This document shows, piece by piece, positions 1-18,413 of a stretch of DNA of 64,000 nt. A model generated the notes under the pieces. It made no database searches. It saw nothing but the letters and a program-made list of their open reading frames with translations, and had not been told where the DNA came from. Each line of letters opens with the position of its first letter. Position 1 is the first letter of the stretch. The DNA comes from Cololabis saira (Eukaryota; Chordata; Actinopteri; Beloniformes; Belonidae), in NCBI RefSeq assembly GCF_033807715.1, contig NC_084591.1, positions 32,793,090-32,857,089 of the forward strand, read 5' to 3'. A program made the translations under genes and the position numbers.

Positions 1-794
1 CCACGTGGGATCAGGTCCGTTACAGACCTCCAGACTGAAAAACATACAACTCCAACACATTGATTATAATTTGGCTTTTATTTCTGCTGCAGCAGACTGA
101 GCACAAAATATCTTCTGTTTTCTCTGTCAACTTTACTTAATTTGTTAATATTTATCCTTCTGCATTTCTGAAATAAAAGAAAAAAGTAGATGCATACTTT
201 GGCATGCTGCCAGCCCTTCCTACAGACCAACCGGACATACCGAACGGTTCCTTTGCTGCTTTGAGTCGTTTTTCCTGCAAATGCATCTTAAGAGGTGCAG
301 AAGTAAGGTGCGGCTGGCGCTTCTGCTTCAGATTTGTGTTCTTTACTGGAGGCTTCTCGGCACTGCAGAAAGCCCAGGTGTTTTTATGTATGAAAAATAT
401 GATTTTCTATGTTTTTTTTTAATTGACACAGCTCTAAAAGCTTGGTGTGTTTTTCTATATTACTGCTGGCACCACCACACTTTGCAGAGATACAGCCCTC
501 TTACCGTCGGCTTTAGACTGAACAACGGTTTGCATCATTCGACCACATCACTAATCGGCAACAACTAGTGACATCATTGGCACTTGTGATTATTTACGTT
601 GCAGCACAATCTTGTCAGATCAATTCATCTACTTTGTTTCAGCGTACAAAAGGATGCAGAGAAACTTGTGCGTATTTAATCACATGTAACTCCATCAGGT
701 GATAATGAAATGAAAGTTGCATTTATGTCAGTAAAGTTAGTCCAAAGTGTTGTCCAAATTATTGATGAATCTCCTTGTTTTTTTTTTTTTAAAC
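1..794. other. ctdspl2 intron sequence, no exon seen
   Basis: Between the donor at 794 and the left edge I see no further reading frame resembling the next part of CTDSPL2, and no repeat I can name. A pyrimidine run (778-790) lies just inside the donor. Confidence 0.5.
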
Positions 795-2582
795 CTGTTT
801 TAGTTGCTGGTGAGAAAAAGTTGAAGACGGGGGAGAAGATGGTTCCAAGCAGAGTGGTGCGCGGCGGGCTGCTCGCCGATTCCACAGGGGCCTCCAGTTT
901 ACCATTTGGTTTAATGAGCTTACTGTTGCAGGTCATCGTGTCTAGAACAAAATATTAAACAAATGAAAAGGAAGTGACTATTCACAAACAACTTGGAAAC
1001 ACAGTATGTAGTTTTCTAGTCCTCTGTCACATTTCTTTATAAAACCCAAGAAACCAAAAGCTCCAGAAGTGACCGAAGCAAACCGGAGAGCTGTTCTGTG
1101 GTACCTTTGTTAGGAGTTTTCCGACAGACTCTGGAGACCGACTTGTTGGGGAGACCTTTGGTCTGCGGCGTTGAAGTAATGAGACCGCCGTCAGAATTAC
1201 AATCAATGCGACTCCTCTTGGCCGGGATGTCTTGCTCCACCTGGGAAAAAAACGAACCGTGAGACAAGACTGGATTAGAAATGGTATAGCTAGTTTCATC
1301 TTCTCAGCAAATGTTTACCTCTTTACTCACATAGCCTTTTTTTTAAAAAACAACCTGTTACAGGTGGAACTGATGTACCTTGATATTCTGTTTTTAAGGT
1401 TTGGGCACTAAGAGGTGTCTGCACTGGACATCTGCAAGGTTGCGAAGCTCTAATGTGCTCTGTATTACCTAAACGTAGTTTGTGAGCCTGTCGGCCTCTG
1501 CAGACAAATGTGTCCTCCTCAATTATGTGTGAATGCCTGTACTTGTCCGTGGGCTCCATTCACTGCACGGTGCACCTCTTTCTGCAGATGCTGGTCTATA
1601 AGTATGTGGCCACCCATGTACAAACAATGACAGGAGTGTGCACATTTCTGCAAGGTGCCAAAATAACACATTTACAGATGTGTCTTGTATAGATGGCCTG
1701 TTAAGTCATTAACAGAAAAATGCTGAGAAACAGCAACATAAAAGTGAGTCTTTGGTAACGATGTAGTATAAGTTTGGTATGATAAAGATGTTGATGTTGA
1801 GTTAGAATAATGAGCACTGTAAAATCTTTATGGTTACATATTTCTTTATTACTATAAATCACGGTACCACTACATCTCCTTAGATGGTCTGTTACTGAGA
1901 GAGGCCAGAACAAAACTGTATCTGCCACTGTCAAACTAATAATTTGTCATTACTGCCTACAATAGTTTCCAGGATGTGAGACAGAGGAAGTACACAATCA
2001 ACATTGCTGGTTCATAAACTTCAACTGTGAAATATTAAGATGTCTTGTTCTTGTGGAGTTTATTACCCTCTTTGTGTCTACAATCTTTTTATCTTTGTTG
2101 TAAATGGAGCTTGTTATGGAAAGCAAGTTGTTTTCTTTCTTTGAAAAGCATATTTTCTACTTTTCTTTTAATTATTTGCCAAATGTTCCATCTTTCGTAC
2201 ATCCTCCCTCAAGGCTGACACAAGTGGTCATCTTAAGACTAAACTGTTAAATGTGGTTTATATTCTTTAAAATTACTCTCTACGAGTCCTTGTTTATGTT
2301 TTTATTTTTAAGAAAAAGCAAGTACGGTACTCTGTTTTCTTTTCAGAAGATGAAATATTGTCAGAAAAACATCAGTGTATGTCAGTCTGGGCCTACCTTG
2401 ACAGCATTTCCACGGATAAACTTTTTGATGGTGGAGAACAGGCCCGTTTCGTTCTTCTGCATTTTGCCCCGACCTCTCACCGGGGATGGCTCCACCTCAC
2501 AATGTTTCCGTTTCACCTTGGACGGATGCGTTCGCCGGCCTATGTTCACCTGCTGAGGGGCTTTACGCACTCTCAGCCTCAT
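795..2582 (-). CDS. ctdspl2: ctdspl2, CTD small phosphatase-like protein 2 (5' coding part only)
   Basis: Three coding exons on the minus strand: 2582-2397 (start ATG at 2582), 1240-1105 and 941-795. All have AG/GT borders and join in frame (62 codons, then 136 nt, then 147 nt). The first exon reads [11 protein letters not shown] and ends with [12 protein letters not shown]; the third carries [20 protein letters not shown]. These blocks match the disordered N-terminus of vertebrate CTDSPL2 as I know it. The family is a HAD-type (FCP/SCP) nuclear protein phosphatase; the catalytic DxDxT domain is C-terminal and lies off the left edge, so only about 156 of roughly 460 residues are here. The third exon starts at the AG of 'ttctag' (942-947), because a nearer AG breaks frame. 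Whether this is the a or b fish paralogue cannot be told. Confidence 0.9.
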
Positions 2583-4360
2583 CGTGCTCCAACGTCACAT
2601 AGAAGAATCTGATGAGCAAAAAGAAGTGGAGAGAGTGTGATTTAGTTATACATGGAGGTTTTGGTGTTTCACAACTGCACTGGCAACCGATTTTACCAAT
2701 CGAGGTTCACCACTCCATCACAACACAACACTTTCTAATGTACTTTTTGTGCCATAATATGGTAAGAAGGGATTTTTATTTATTTATTAATTGAATTAAA
2801 TGCCTTATTGTGGTCAGTTTAAGAAAATGTTCAAATTAACTAGCTAATATATTTTAAACACACACACACAAACTTCAGTCTTAAACTTAAACAGAAATGT
2901 ATAGATATTCCAAAGAAACGCCATCTTTAGGTACCAGTAAAATGGCGGTGTCCACGTATGTTTGCTGCTTCTTTCTTAAGCTAACTCCAAACTAAAGTGT
3001 ATGTTGAGATGCTGCAGAGTGTGACATTTTCACAGAGATCATAAGCTATAATTTGCAAGCTAAAAACAAAATAGAAAAAAACTATGTCCAAGCTGATATA
3101 TGACTTCTCTTAAACACATGTGCCGAAACACATGTAATTTGTACCAATGCATGCCTAAATAAAGATAGTTGTGAAAAACAAATGCCTCTGAGATTTGAAG
3201 TTATTTTGAAAAATGCACCTGACTCAAAAATGTGTGACAGCACCAAAAAAAAAAAAAAAAAAAACAAACCCTGTGAAACCAAAAAGTGCTACCAAAGCAA
3301 AACATGTTTGGATGAGCTGGCAGGGTTCAACTGGTGATTAGGTTGAACAGCAATGTTAGTGTGCTGGGGGGACGTTTTAAAGGTGTGGCTTAAACTAGCA
3401 AATAAACACCGATTACTTCTTCATATGTAATCTTAAGTGGTTTCACATATGAATATTTGAAACCCTCACTCTAGTACAAGATGTCTGCGAAAAGCCATAT
3501 AAATGAAAATGGAGATGAAAATAAAATATTAAATCAAGATCTGAAACCATGAATTTGAAAAAAAAGAAGAAAAAAACCCACAATGTCAGTCATCTAAACT
3601 ACAATTGAACTACTGGTAAGCCCCACCCCCTTAGTTCCAGCTCCCAACAAGACGCTAGAAAGAAAACTACCACACCACACAACCAAACAGTCATGAGAGA
3701 AACAGCATTTTAACAGTTTTGAAGCACAGTTTCTGAATAGTTTTGTGGACAGGTGTCAGAGCTCAGTGTATTGACTAAAGCTGAATATAGACTAACTGCA
3801 TAGGCTACTTAAACCATTGGTTATAATGACAACTGTGAATGTATGAGCTGCATAGGTGACAACTGCAAGACCGTCAAGCTTATTTACTTCAAACTTTGAC
3901 GAGGAATACCCTGGAAGGAGAGAACAAATCAAGTAATAACATTATAAGAAGTGATAGATGAAAGCACTGAATGTTTTACAGTAACTCCACATGGACCCAG
4001 ACATCTGTAAGTCATTGTGATTACCAGTTAACTTGGATGTGTTACCTCAGTCACTAACATCTTATTTCATTAATCAATTGGCAAATCATTGATTCCTCTT
4101 CTTACATTTTTCCTCCCAGAGACTAGAGCATAGGAGATGCTGATAGAAATGAAGGGTCAAGTGTAGAGCCCTTTGGTTCAGTGCCATCATTTTTAAACCA
4201 ACGTCAATTTAAATATAATGCGTAACAGAGCTGCACTCATTATCTTGGTGCAGCCTAATTTTATAATTTTGGTCTATTGAACCTTAGAAGGTGCCTGTGA
4301 CGATCTTTTCCGATTTAATTCACAGTATGGGATTAATCTTTCAGACTCCCCTTAATGCTA
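2583..4360. other. ctdspl2 first-intron sequence, largely featureless
   Basis: A+T-rich sequence with a short CA run near 2861 and a poly(A) stretch at 3244-3264. No open reading frame with recognisable protein similarity. If the promoter is the CpG-rich block at 9.7-10.0 kb, all of this is intron 1 of ctdspl2. Confidence 0.45.
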
Positions 4361-4363
4361 GTG

Positions 4364-5517
4364 AAAAGAAGGTTGGTTAATAAACTGGCATGTCATTTCT
4401 TGTAGCTCTTACAACAAGTCTCTTCTGTGCATTTTAAATATTCATACATCCTCAAAAATATTCTGAGACAGATTTTCAGGTGAGTTAAGAGGAACCATAA
4501 ATGAGATGAACCTACATGACCAGAACCACAACAAGTGTCCTGAAACTCTGTAAAAGAATTAGAAATCATTCATGAAATTACTTTCTTATCCTTCATTTCC
4601 TGCTAGGGCTGTTCGATTAATCGATTTTAAATCGTAATCGCGATTATGTAATTAGAACGATGTTAAAACGTGAAACTCGTAAAATCGATTTTTCACTTTT
4701 TTTTTTTTTTTTATCCTTGTCTGCACACATATTAATGATTGATACCATATTAATGATTGATGGAAATACCTCCCAATACCTGCGACAAGTGCCCCATGGG
4801 AGAGGCTCTTTAGTGTAGGAGGGGGCGTTGTAACATGCCACCGGGCATCCCTCAAGCCAGATGCGGTAGACCGGCTCGTGTTCCTTGCAAAAAACTTGCA
4901 AATGTGAATAGCAAATGTAATGACTGACATTACACACCTCTACCTCCTTCATGGGTTGCATTATTATTTAGCATGCAAAGACCCAGTTTAGTTTAATTAG
5001 AAAATGTCTTGTTTTATTTAATTGGAAATATAACTTACTGTATGTTTGCAAGTGCTGATTTGCTGATTTTTTTTTCAGAGATAAAACTTTATATTTTATT
5101 ATATTTTTTAAAACTTTTTTTCAACTTATTTTACAGAGTTTTGCACTTTATTCATTCATTTTTGGTTAAATAAGAGCAAAGTTTGCACTTAAAGCCCAAT
5201 GGGGCAAATGTTCAATAAAAAAACAGCATATGTGAAATCATTTCTTTGCCTTTTGTCAATTCACAAAATAATCGTAATCGAAAATCGGATTTTGAGAGAA
5301 AAAAAATCGAGATTTTAGTTTTGGGCAAAATCGAACAGCCCTATTTCCTGCTTTGCATATTTTGTACCCATATCCCTATTATGGTTCCTCTTAACTCGCC
5401 TGAAAATCTGAATATTTTTGAGGATGTATGAATATTTAAAATGCACAGAAGAGACTTGTTGTAAGAGCTACAAGAAATGACACGCCAGTTTATTAACCAA
5501 CCTTCTTTTCAGTAACA
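4364..5517. mobile_element. old palindromic element split by a hAT-like insertion
   Basis: The left arm (about 4364-4508) and right arm (about 5380-5517) are inverted copies of each other: 'gaaggttggttaataaac' on the left pairs with 'gtttattaaccaaccttc' on the right, and 'catacatcctcaaaaatatt' pairs with its complement near 5417. The arms alone would form a long hairpin. The loop has been split by a separate element at 4604-5343 that has its own target-site duplication. The outer element is therefore the older one. It looks like a non-autonomous DNA transposon of unknown superfamily. Confidence 0.75.
4604..5343. mobile_element. hAT-like non-autonomous DNA transposon with 8-bp TSD
   Basis: Starts TAGGGCTGTTCGATT and ends AATCGAACAGCCCTA as exact inverted termini. 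The flanks are perfect 8-bp direct repeats tttcctgc (4596-4603 and 5344-5351). An 8-bp target duplication with short TAGGG-type termini is the hallmark of the hAT superfamily. The 740-bp interior is A+T-rich and has no intact transposase. Inserted within an older palindromic element. Confidence 0.85.
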
Positions 5518-6213
5518 TTAACTAACTTGGTTTTAACTACTTGACTGTCCACCATGTGTGCTTGATCTGGTTAAAAATATTCTGAAACTGATATCTGGTT
5601 GAGTGAAAGTTTTGTTTACGTTCCAGTACTTCATCTCGTAGCACATCCAGTGCTAGAGATTTCTAAGAAGCTTCTGCATCCAGAGGTGGATATTTACAGC
5701 CTACATGTCCTTATATTAAGTGAAATTCAGTGAGACAGTATTTACGTGCACCATGTTCTCATGCAGCCTTAAACACACTTTCTAAAAATAGGTGCAATAT
5801 ACCCATTCATATTTTTTTGTGAACAGGTTTTACAGACATACTAAAGCAAATGAAGGCAAAAATACATTAAATAAACAAATGTTAAAAATACACCTACTGA
5901 AATGAGTCAGTTGGTCGCTCTTTTCCTCGAAATGTATTGCTTTCCAGAAAAAAACAAAAAGAACACTCAGATCCCACGGAATCAACGTCCACTTCAGCAA
6001 CGTTAATAAAAGTAATCGTTGTTGTCGACTACAGCGCTGTAATCCACCCGGAGGAGTTTCAATAATATTCATCTTTAATAACCGGGTGCACGAATTTTTA
6101 CAATGGGAATATCCAGTTTACACCATTTAAACATTTGCACTAGGCAGAGGAAACACTTTCACTGCGCATTTGTTCTGCTGAATTAGATGTGATAACAAAT
6201 AGCACCGCAGAGA
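5518..6213. other. non-coding stretch, nothing recognised
   Basis: Between the nested palindromic element and the minisatellite. I see no conserved reading frame, RNA gene or named repeat. Confidence 0.4.
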
Positions 6214-9200
6214 GATGTGACAGCAGACTGTAGTTATGTTACATGTGACAGCAGACTGTAGTTATGTGACAGCAGACTGTAGTTATGTGAGATGTGACAG
6301 CAGACTGTAGTTATGTTACATGTGACAGCAGACTGTAGTTATGTTACTGACAGCAGACTGTAGTTATGTTACATGTGACAGCAGACTGTAGTTATGTTAC
6401 TGACAGCAGACTGTAGTTATGTTACATGTGACAGCAGAGTGTAGTTATGTTACATGTGACAGCAGACTGTAGTTATGTTACTGACAGCAGACTGTAGTTA
6501 TGTTACATGTGACAGCAGAGTGTAGTTATGTTACATGTGACAGCAGACTGTAGTTATGTTACATGTGACAGCAGACTGTAGTTATGTTGACAGCAGACTG
6601 TAGTTATGTTACATGTGACAGCAGACTGTAGTTATGTTACATGTGACAGCAGACTGTAGTTATGTTATACGTGACAGCAGACTGTAGTTATGTGAGATGT
6701 GACAGCAGACTGTAGTTATGTGAGATGTGACAGCAGACTGTAGTTATGTTACATGTGACAGCAGACTGTAGTTATGTTACATGTGACAGCAGACTGTAGT
6801 TATGTTGACAGCAGACTGTAGTTATGTTACATGTGACAGCAGACTGTAGTTATGTTACATGTGACAGCAGACTGTAGTTATGTTACATGTGACAGCAGAC
6901 TGTAGTTATGTTACATGTGACAGCGGACTGTAGTTATGTTACATGTGACAGCAGACTGTAGTTATGTTACATGTGACAGCAGACTGTAGTTATGTTACAT
7001 GTGACAGCAGACTGTAGTCATGTTACATGTGACAGCGGACTGTAGTTATGTTACATGTGACAGCAGACTGTAGTTATGTTACATGTGACAGCAGACTGTA
7101 GTTATGTTACATGTGACAGCAGACTGTAGTTATGTTGACAGCAGACTGTAGTTATGTTACATGTGACAGCAGACTGTAGTTATGTTACATGTGACAGCAG
7201 ACTGTAGTTATGTTATACGTGACAGCAGACTGTAGTTATGTGAGATGTGACAGCAGACTGTAGTTATGTGAGATGTGACAGCAGACTGTAGTTATGTTAC
7301 ATGTGACAGCAGACTGTAGTTATGTTGACAGCAGACTGTAGTTATGTTACATGTGACAGGAGACTGTAGTTATGTTACATGTGACAGCAGACTGTAGTTA
7401 TGTTACATGTGACAGCAGACTGTAGTTATGTTACTGACAGCAGACTGTAGTTATGTTACATGTGACAGCAGACTGTAGTTATGTTACTGACAGCAGCCTG
7501 TAGTTATGTTACATGTGACAGCAGACTGTAGTTATGTTACATGTGACAGCAGACTGTAGTTATGTTACTGACAGCAGACTGTAGTTATGTTACTGACAGC
7601 AGACTGTAGTTATGTTACATGTGACAGCAGACTGTAGTTATGTGAGATGTGACAGCAGAGTGTAGTTATGTGAGATGTGACAGCAGACTGTAGTTATGTT
7701 ACATGTGACAGCAGACTGTAGTTATGTTACATGTGACAGCAGACTGTAGTTATGTTACATGTGACAGCAGACTGTAGTTATGTTGACAGCAGACTGTAGT
7801 TATGTTACATGTGACAGCAGACTGTAGTTATGTTACATGTGACAGCAGACTGTAGTTATGTTACATGTGACAGCAGACTGTAGTTATGTTACATGTGACA
7901 GCAGACTGTAGTTATGTTGACAGCAGACTGTAGTTATGTTACATGTGACAGCAGACTGTAGTTATGTTACATGTGACAGCAGACTGTAGTTATGTTACAT
8001 GTGACAGCAGACTGTAGTTATGTTACATGTGACAGCAGACTGTAGTTATGTTACATGTGACAGCAGACTGTAGTTATGTTGACAGCAGACTGTAGTTATG
8101 TTACATGTGACAGCAGACTGTAGTTATGTTACATGTGACAGCAGACTGTAGTTATGTTACATGTGACAGCAGACTGTAGTTATGTGAGATGTGACAGCAG
8201 ACTGTAGTTATGTTGACAGCAGACTGTAGTTATGTTACATGTGACAGCAGACTGTAGTTATGTTACATGTGACAGCAGACTGTAGTTATGTGAGATGTGA
8301 CAGCAGACTGTAGTTATGTTGACAGCAGACTGTAGTTATGTTACATGTGACAGCAGACTGTAGTTATGTTGACAGCAGACTGTAGTTATGTTACATGTGA
8401 CAGCAGACTGTAGTTATGTTGACAGCAGACTGTAGTTATGTTACATGTGACAGGAGACTGTAGTTATGTTACACGTGACAGCAGACTGTAGTTATGTTAC
8501 ATGTGACAGCGGACTGTAGTTATGTTACATGTGACAGCGGACTGTAGTTATGTTACACGTGACAGCAGACTAGTTATGTTACATGTGACAGCAGACTGTA
8601 GTTATGTTGACAGCAGACTGTAGTTATGTTACATGTGACAGGAGACTGTAGTTATGTTACACGTGACAGCAGACTGTAGTTATGTTACATGTGACAGCGG
8701 ACTGTAGTTATGTTACACGTGACAGCAGACTGTAGTTATGTTACATGTGACAGCAGACTGTAGTTATGTTACATGTGACAGCGGACTGTAGTTATGTTAC
8801 ATGTGACAGCAGACTGTAGTTATGTGAGATGTGACAGCAGACTGTAGTTATGTTACATGTGACAGCGGACTGTAGTTATGTTACATGTGACAGCAGACTG
8901 TAGTTATGTTACATGTGACAGCGGACTGTAGTTATGTTACATGTGACAGCAGACTGTAGTTATGTTGACAGCAGACTGTAGTTATGTTAGATGTGACAGC
9001 AGAGTGTAGTTATGTTACATGTGACAGCAGACTGTAGTTATGTTACATGTGACAGCAGACTGTAGTTATGTTGACAGCAGAGTGTAGTTATGTTACATGT
9101 GACAGCAGACTGTAGTTATGTTACATGTGACAGCAGACTGTAGTTATGTTGACAGCAGACTGTAGTTATGTTGACAGCAGACTGTAGTTATGTTGACAGC

Positions 9201-9282
9201 AGACTGTAGTTATGTTGACAGCAGACTGTAGTTATGTTGACAGCAGACTGTAGTTATGTTGACAGCAGACTGTAGTTATGTA
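6214..9282. repeat. 3-kb minisatellite, 28/25/22-bp variant units
   Basis: More than one hundred head-to-tail copies of a unit with core gacagcagactgtagttatg. Three length classes alternate. The longest (28 bp) has ttacatgtgacag between cores, the middle one (25 bp) ttactgacag, and the short one (22 bp) ttgacag, so the classes differ by a deletable segment. A ttatacgtg variant and a gtgagatgtg variant also recur. Blocks of several units are themselves repeated (for example around 6590-6740 and 7135-7285), which suggests amplification of multi-unit blocks. The right edge (about 9150-9282) is a run of pure 22-bp units. It lies inside the probable first intron of ctdspl2. Confidence 0.97.
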
Positions 9283-9449
9283 ACACCGTTAGCGGCCAGC
9301 GTTAGCCCGGTGTTACCGTGTAACAGCTCACTACACGCTGAACGCAGGTGTGACGCGGTTGGCTGTTGTCTGATAAAACATTTGGTCACAACAGTTTAAA
9401 TAACCCCGCTGTTGACAGCAGCCCCGCTAACAGCGTGTGACGGTGCTAG

Positions 9450-9530
9450 CTGATTTATGGTCCCGCGTTACACCGACGCAGAGCCTACGCCGTAGGCTCT
9501 GCGTCGGTGTGACGCGGGACCATAAATCAG
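9450..9530. repeat. 81-bp near-perfect palindrome (MITE-like), copy 1
   Basis: Two 40-nt arms around one central base, with a single T/C mismatch between the arms. The arms start CTGATTTATGGTCCCGCG and end at CGTAGGCTCTGCG. A diverged relative with the same termini lies at about 25576-25686, so this is a dispersed element and not a local hairpin. G+C-rich arms with an A+T-rich tip are unusual beside the A+T-rich surroundings. Confidence 0.85.
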
Positions 9531-9679
9531 GCTTTAGCCTCGTTAGCTCCCCGCAGCAGCAGCGCCAGCGACACCGGGACGTGATTACCTCCGTGTCCCG
9601 CACAGCGACGCCCGAGCCCCCGGTAACGGAGAGGCGTCTTCCGCGCGGAACCGTCCCGTTAATCATCCGTTATTAATTC

Positions 9680-10030
9680 GCCAAACCAGCGCTTAGTTGG
9701 GCCGCGGGACGCCGTCCCTCCATTAGACTACGCCCCCCAGTACTCCACCATTTCTGTTGACACGGAGCTCGTTAACTCACCGAATTCCTCGGGATGCGTC
9801 TCCGAAAACAGCGTCCTCGGCTCCGGGGCTGCGGGTACGGGTGGGGCCGCGGCTCCGCCAGCCAGCTGTGTCGTTGCTCGGGGCCGGGGCTCCTCTCACA
9901 CACCGACCGTGTCCTCGGACGCCATTTCCCGCCTCATCACAAACGGAGCGTTGGCGGGGCGCGGGAACGCGACGTGGCGCGGAGCGGAGAGACGTGAACG
10001 CGCAGCGGGAACACGGTCTGACCGATGAGC
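9680..10030 (-). promoter_or_regulatory. CpG-rich block, probable ctdspl2 promoter and 5' UTR exon
   Basis: Dense in CpG compared with the sequence on either side, for example gccgcgggacgccg near 9700 and gggcgcgggaacgcgacg near 9957. It lies upstream of the minus-strand ctdspl2 start codon with no other gene between. A non-coding first exon spliced to the exon at 2582 is the simplest reading, but I cannot identify the donor or the transcription start. Confidence 0.5.
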
Positions 10031-10060
10031 GGGACGGGGGTTGTTTTCATAGATACAGGA

Positions 10061-10400
10061 CTGTCTCAGAACATTAGAATATTGTGATTTTCTGTAATGC
10101 AATTACAAAAACTAAAATGTCATACATTCTGGATTCATTACAAATCAACTGAAATATTGCAAGCCTTTTATTATTTTAATATTGCTGATCATCATGGTTT
10201 ACAGTTTAAGAAAACTCAAATATCCTTCTGGGAATCTTAATCTTAAACTGTAAGCCATAATCAGCAATATTAAAATAATAAAAGGCTTGCAATATTTAAG
10301 TTGATTTGTAATGAATCCAGAATGTATGACATTTTTGTTTTTGTAATTGCATTACAGAAAATAAAGAACTTTATCACAATATTCAAATTTTCTGCGACAG
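10061..10400. mobile_element. palindromic DNA transposon (MITE)
   Basis: Long inverted repeat. The left arm begins ctgtctcagaacattagaat and the right arm ends in the complement with a few mismatches (ttttctgcgacag). The arms share long near-identical stretches such as 'gcaatattaaaataataaaa' against its complement. No coding capacity. The same element type is common in teleost genomes as I know them. Confidence 0.8.
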
Positions 10401-10555
10401 TATATATACAGTATATATACATATTTAAAAAAATAAAAAAAATATATATATTTAAAATATATATATTTATATAAAAATAAAATAAAATATATATATTAAT
10501 ATATATATATATATTTAAAAATATATATATATTTAAATATATATATATATATATT

Positions 10556-10607
<52 letters not shown>

Positions 10608-10690
10608 TGTATATTAGAAATAAAATATAAAAAAAAATATATATATATTAGAAAAAAATATATATATAAATATATATATATCTATCTCTC
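10401..10690. repeat. (TA)n-rich low-complexity tract
   Basis: Almost entirely alternating A and T with poly(A) interruptions; the longest pure TA run is near 10570-10606. Starts immediately at the right end of the preceding MITE. Confidence 0.95.
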
Positions 10691-17543
<6,853 letters not shown>

Positions 17544-17639
17544 AAAACCCCTGCATGCTCGTAATAACAACAGGATACGTACAAATGCATAACATCCTCT
17601 CTTTGATCAGTGAATTTGGCATTAAAGGGATCTGCGACA

Positions 17640-18060
17640 CTGTTATAAAGGAGTTTGACGGTACGACGCATGCGCGATCACGCTGATCTGAACCGGCCGT
17701 GAACCCTGGACTGGACTGGTTGACGCAGACTGCGTAGCGACTCCCGGTCCCGCACCTGCCGGTGCAGCTGGACCTGAACCCCCGGAGACACGGACCGGCT
17801 CTCACCTTCGGTGGCAGCGGTGCTAACCGCCTACTTTCATGAGATTGTCCCCCGAAGATCGGCTCTTCTCGTCCGGGGAGAAACACAGCGACTGAGCTGA
17901 CTGGAGATAAAACACACTACTGGATTCGGAGGCCCCGCCCCCTGGATAACGGGCTGAGATTTCATCCAATCAGAATCCAAATCTCAAACCCTGACCCCGC
18001 CCCTTTCTCGCGGTCCACCAATCACCATCGAGTATTTGGTCGTTGTTTAACTTTCCACCT
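17640..18060. promoter_or_regulatory. CpG-rich block between sqor and the orphan gene
   Basis: CpG-dense sequence 5' of sqor (minus) and of the unrecognised gene starting at 18414 (plus), so it may serve as a shared promoter. The 13-mer gacgcatgcgcga, containing the NRF-1 core GCATGCGC, occurs at about 17665-17677 and again at about 18235-18247. NRF-1 sites are common in promoters of nuclear genes for mitochondrial proteins, which would suit sqor. Direction and start sites are inferred. Confidence 0.5.
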
Positions 18061-18413
18061 GTCGTTAAACAGCAAATTAATGTGTCGTCCTACTCAAAAG
18101 TGTGCCGAACTCAAGTATACTTTTTAGTATATACTTTTTAGTATGGCATTTTGGACAAACCGATAGTGTTTAAAAATTAAAATTTATTAAAAAAAAAAAC
18201 AAAAAAAAAAACGTTCCTTTCCGTTCGGCAGGTTGACGCATGCGCGAGGTTTGTATTTTGATGTTCTATGAGGCGGGGTGACGTCATTGGTGCGTGCGTC
18301 ATTACCGCGTCATATGACCGAGTCTATAAGTTCAGGTGTCTTCTTTTTTTCAGTTTCACAACTTTGCAAGTCCTTTGGAGCACAGTACACGAGAGGAAAA
18401 ACGGTACAACTTT

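Noticed and set aside
6214..9282. CRISPR-like regularly spaced repeat array
   Set aside because: The sequence between cores is not unique: the same few spacer strings recur. It is a eukaryotic minisatellite within an intron.
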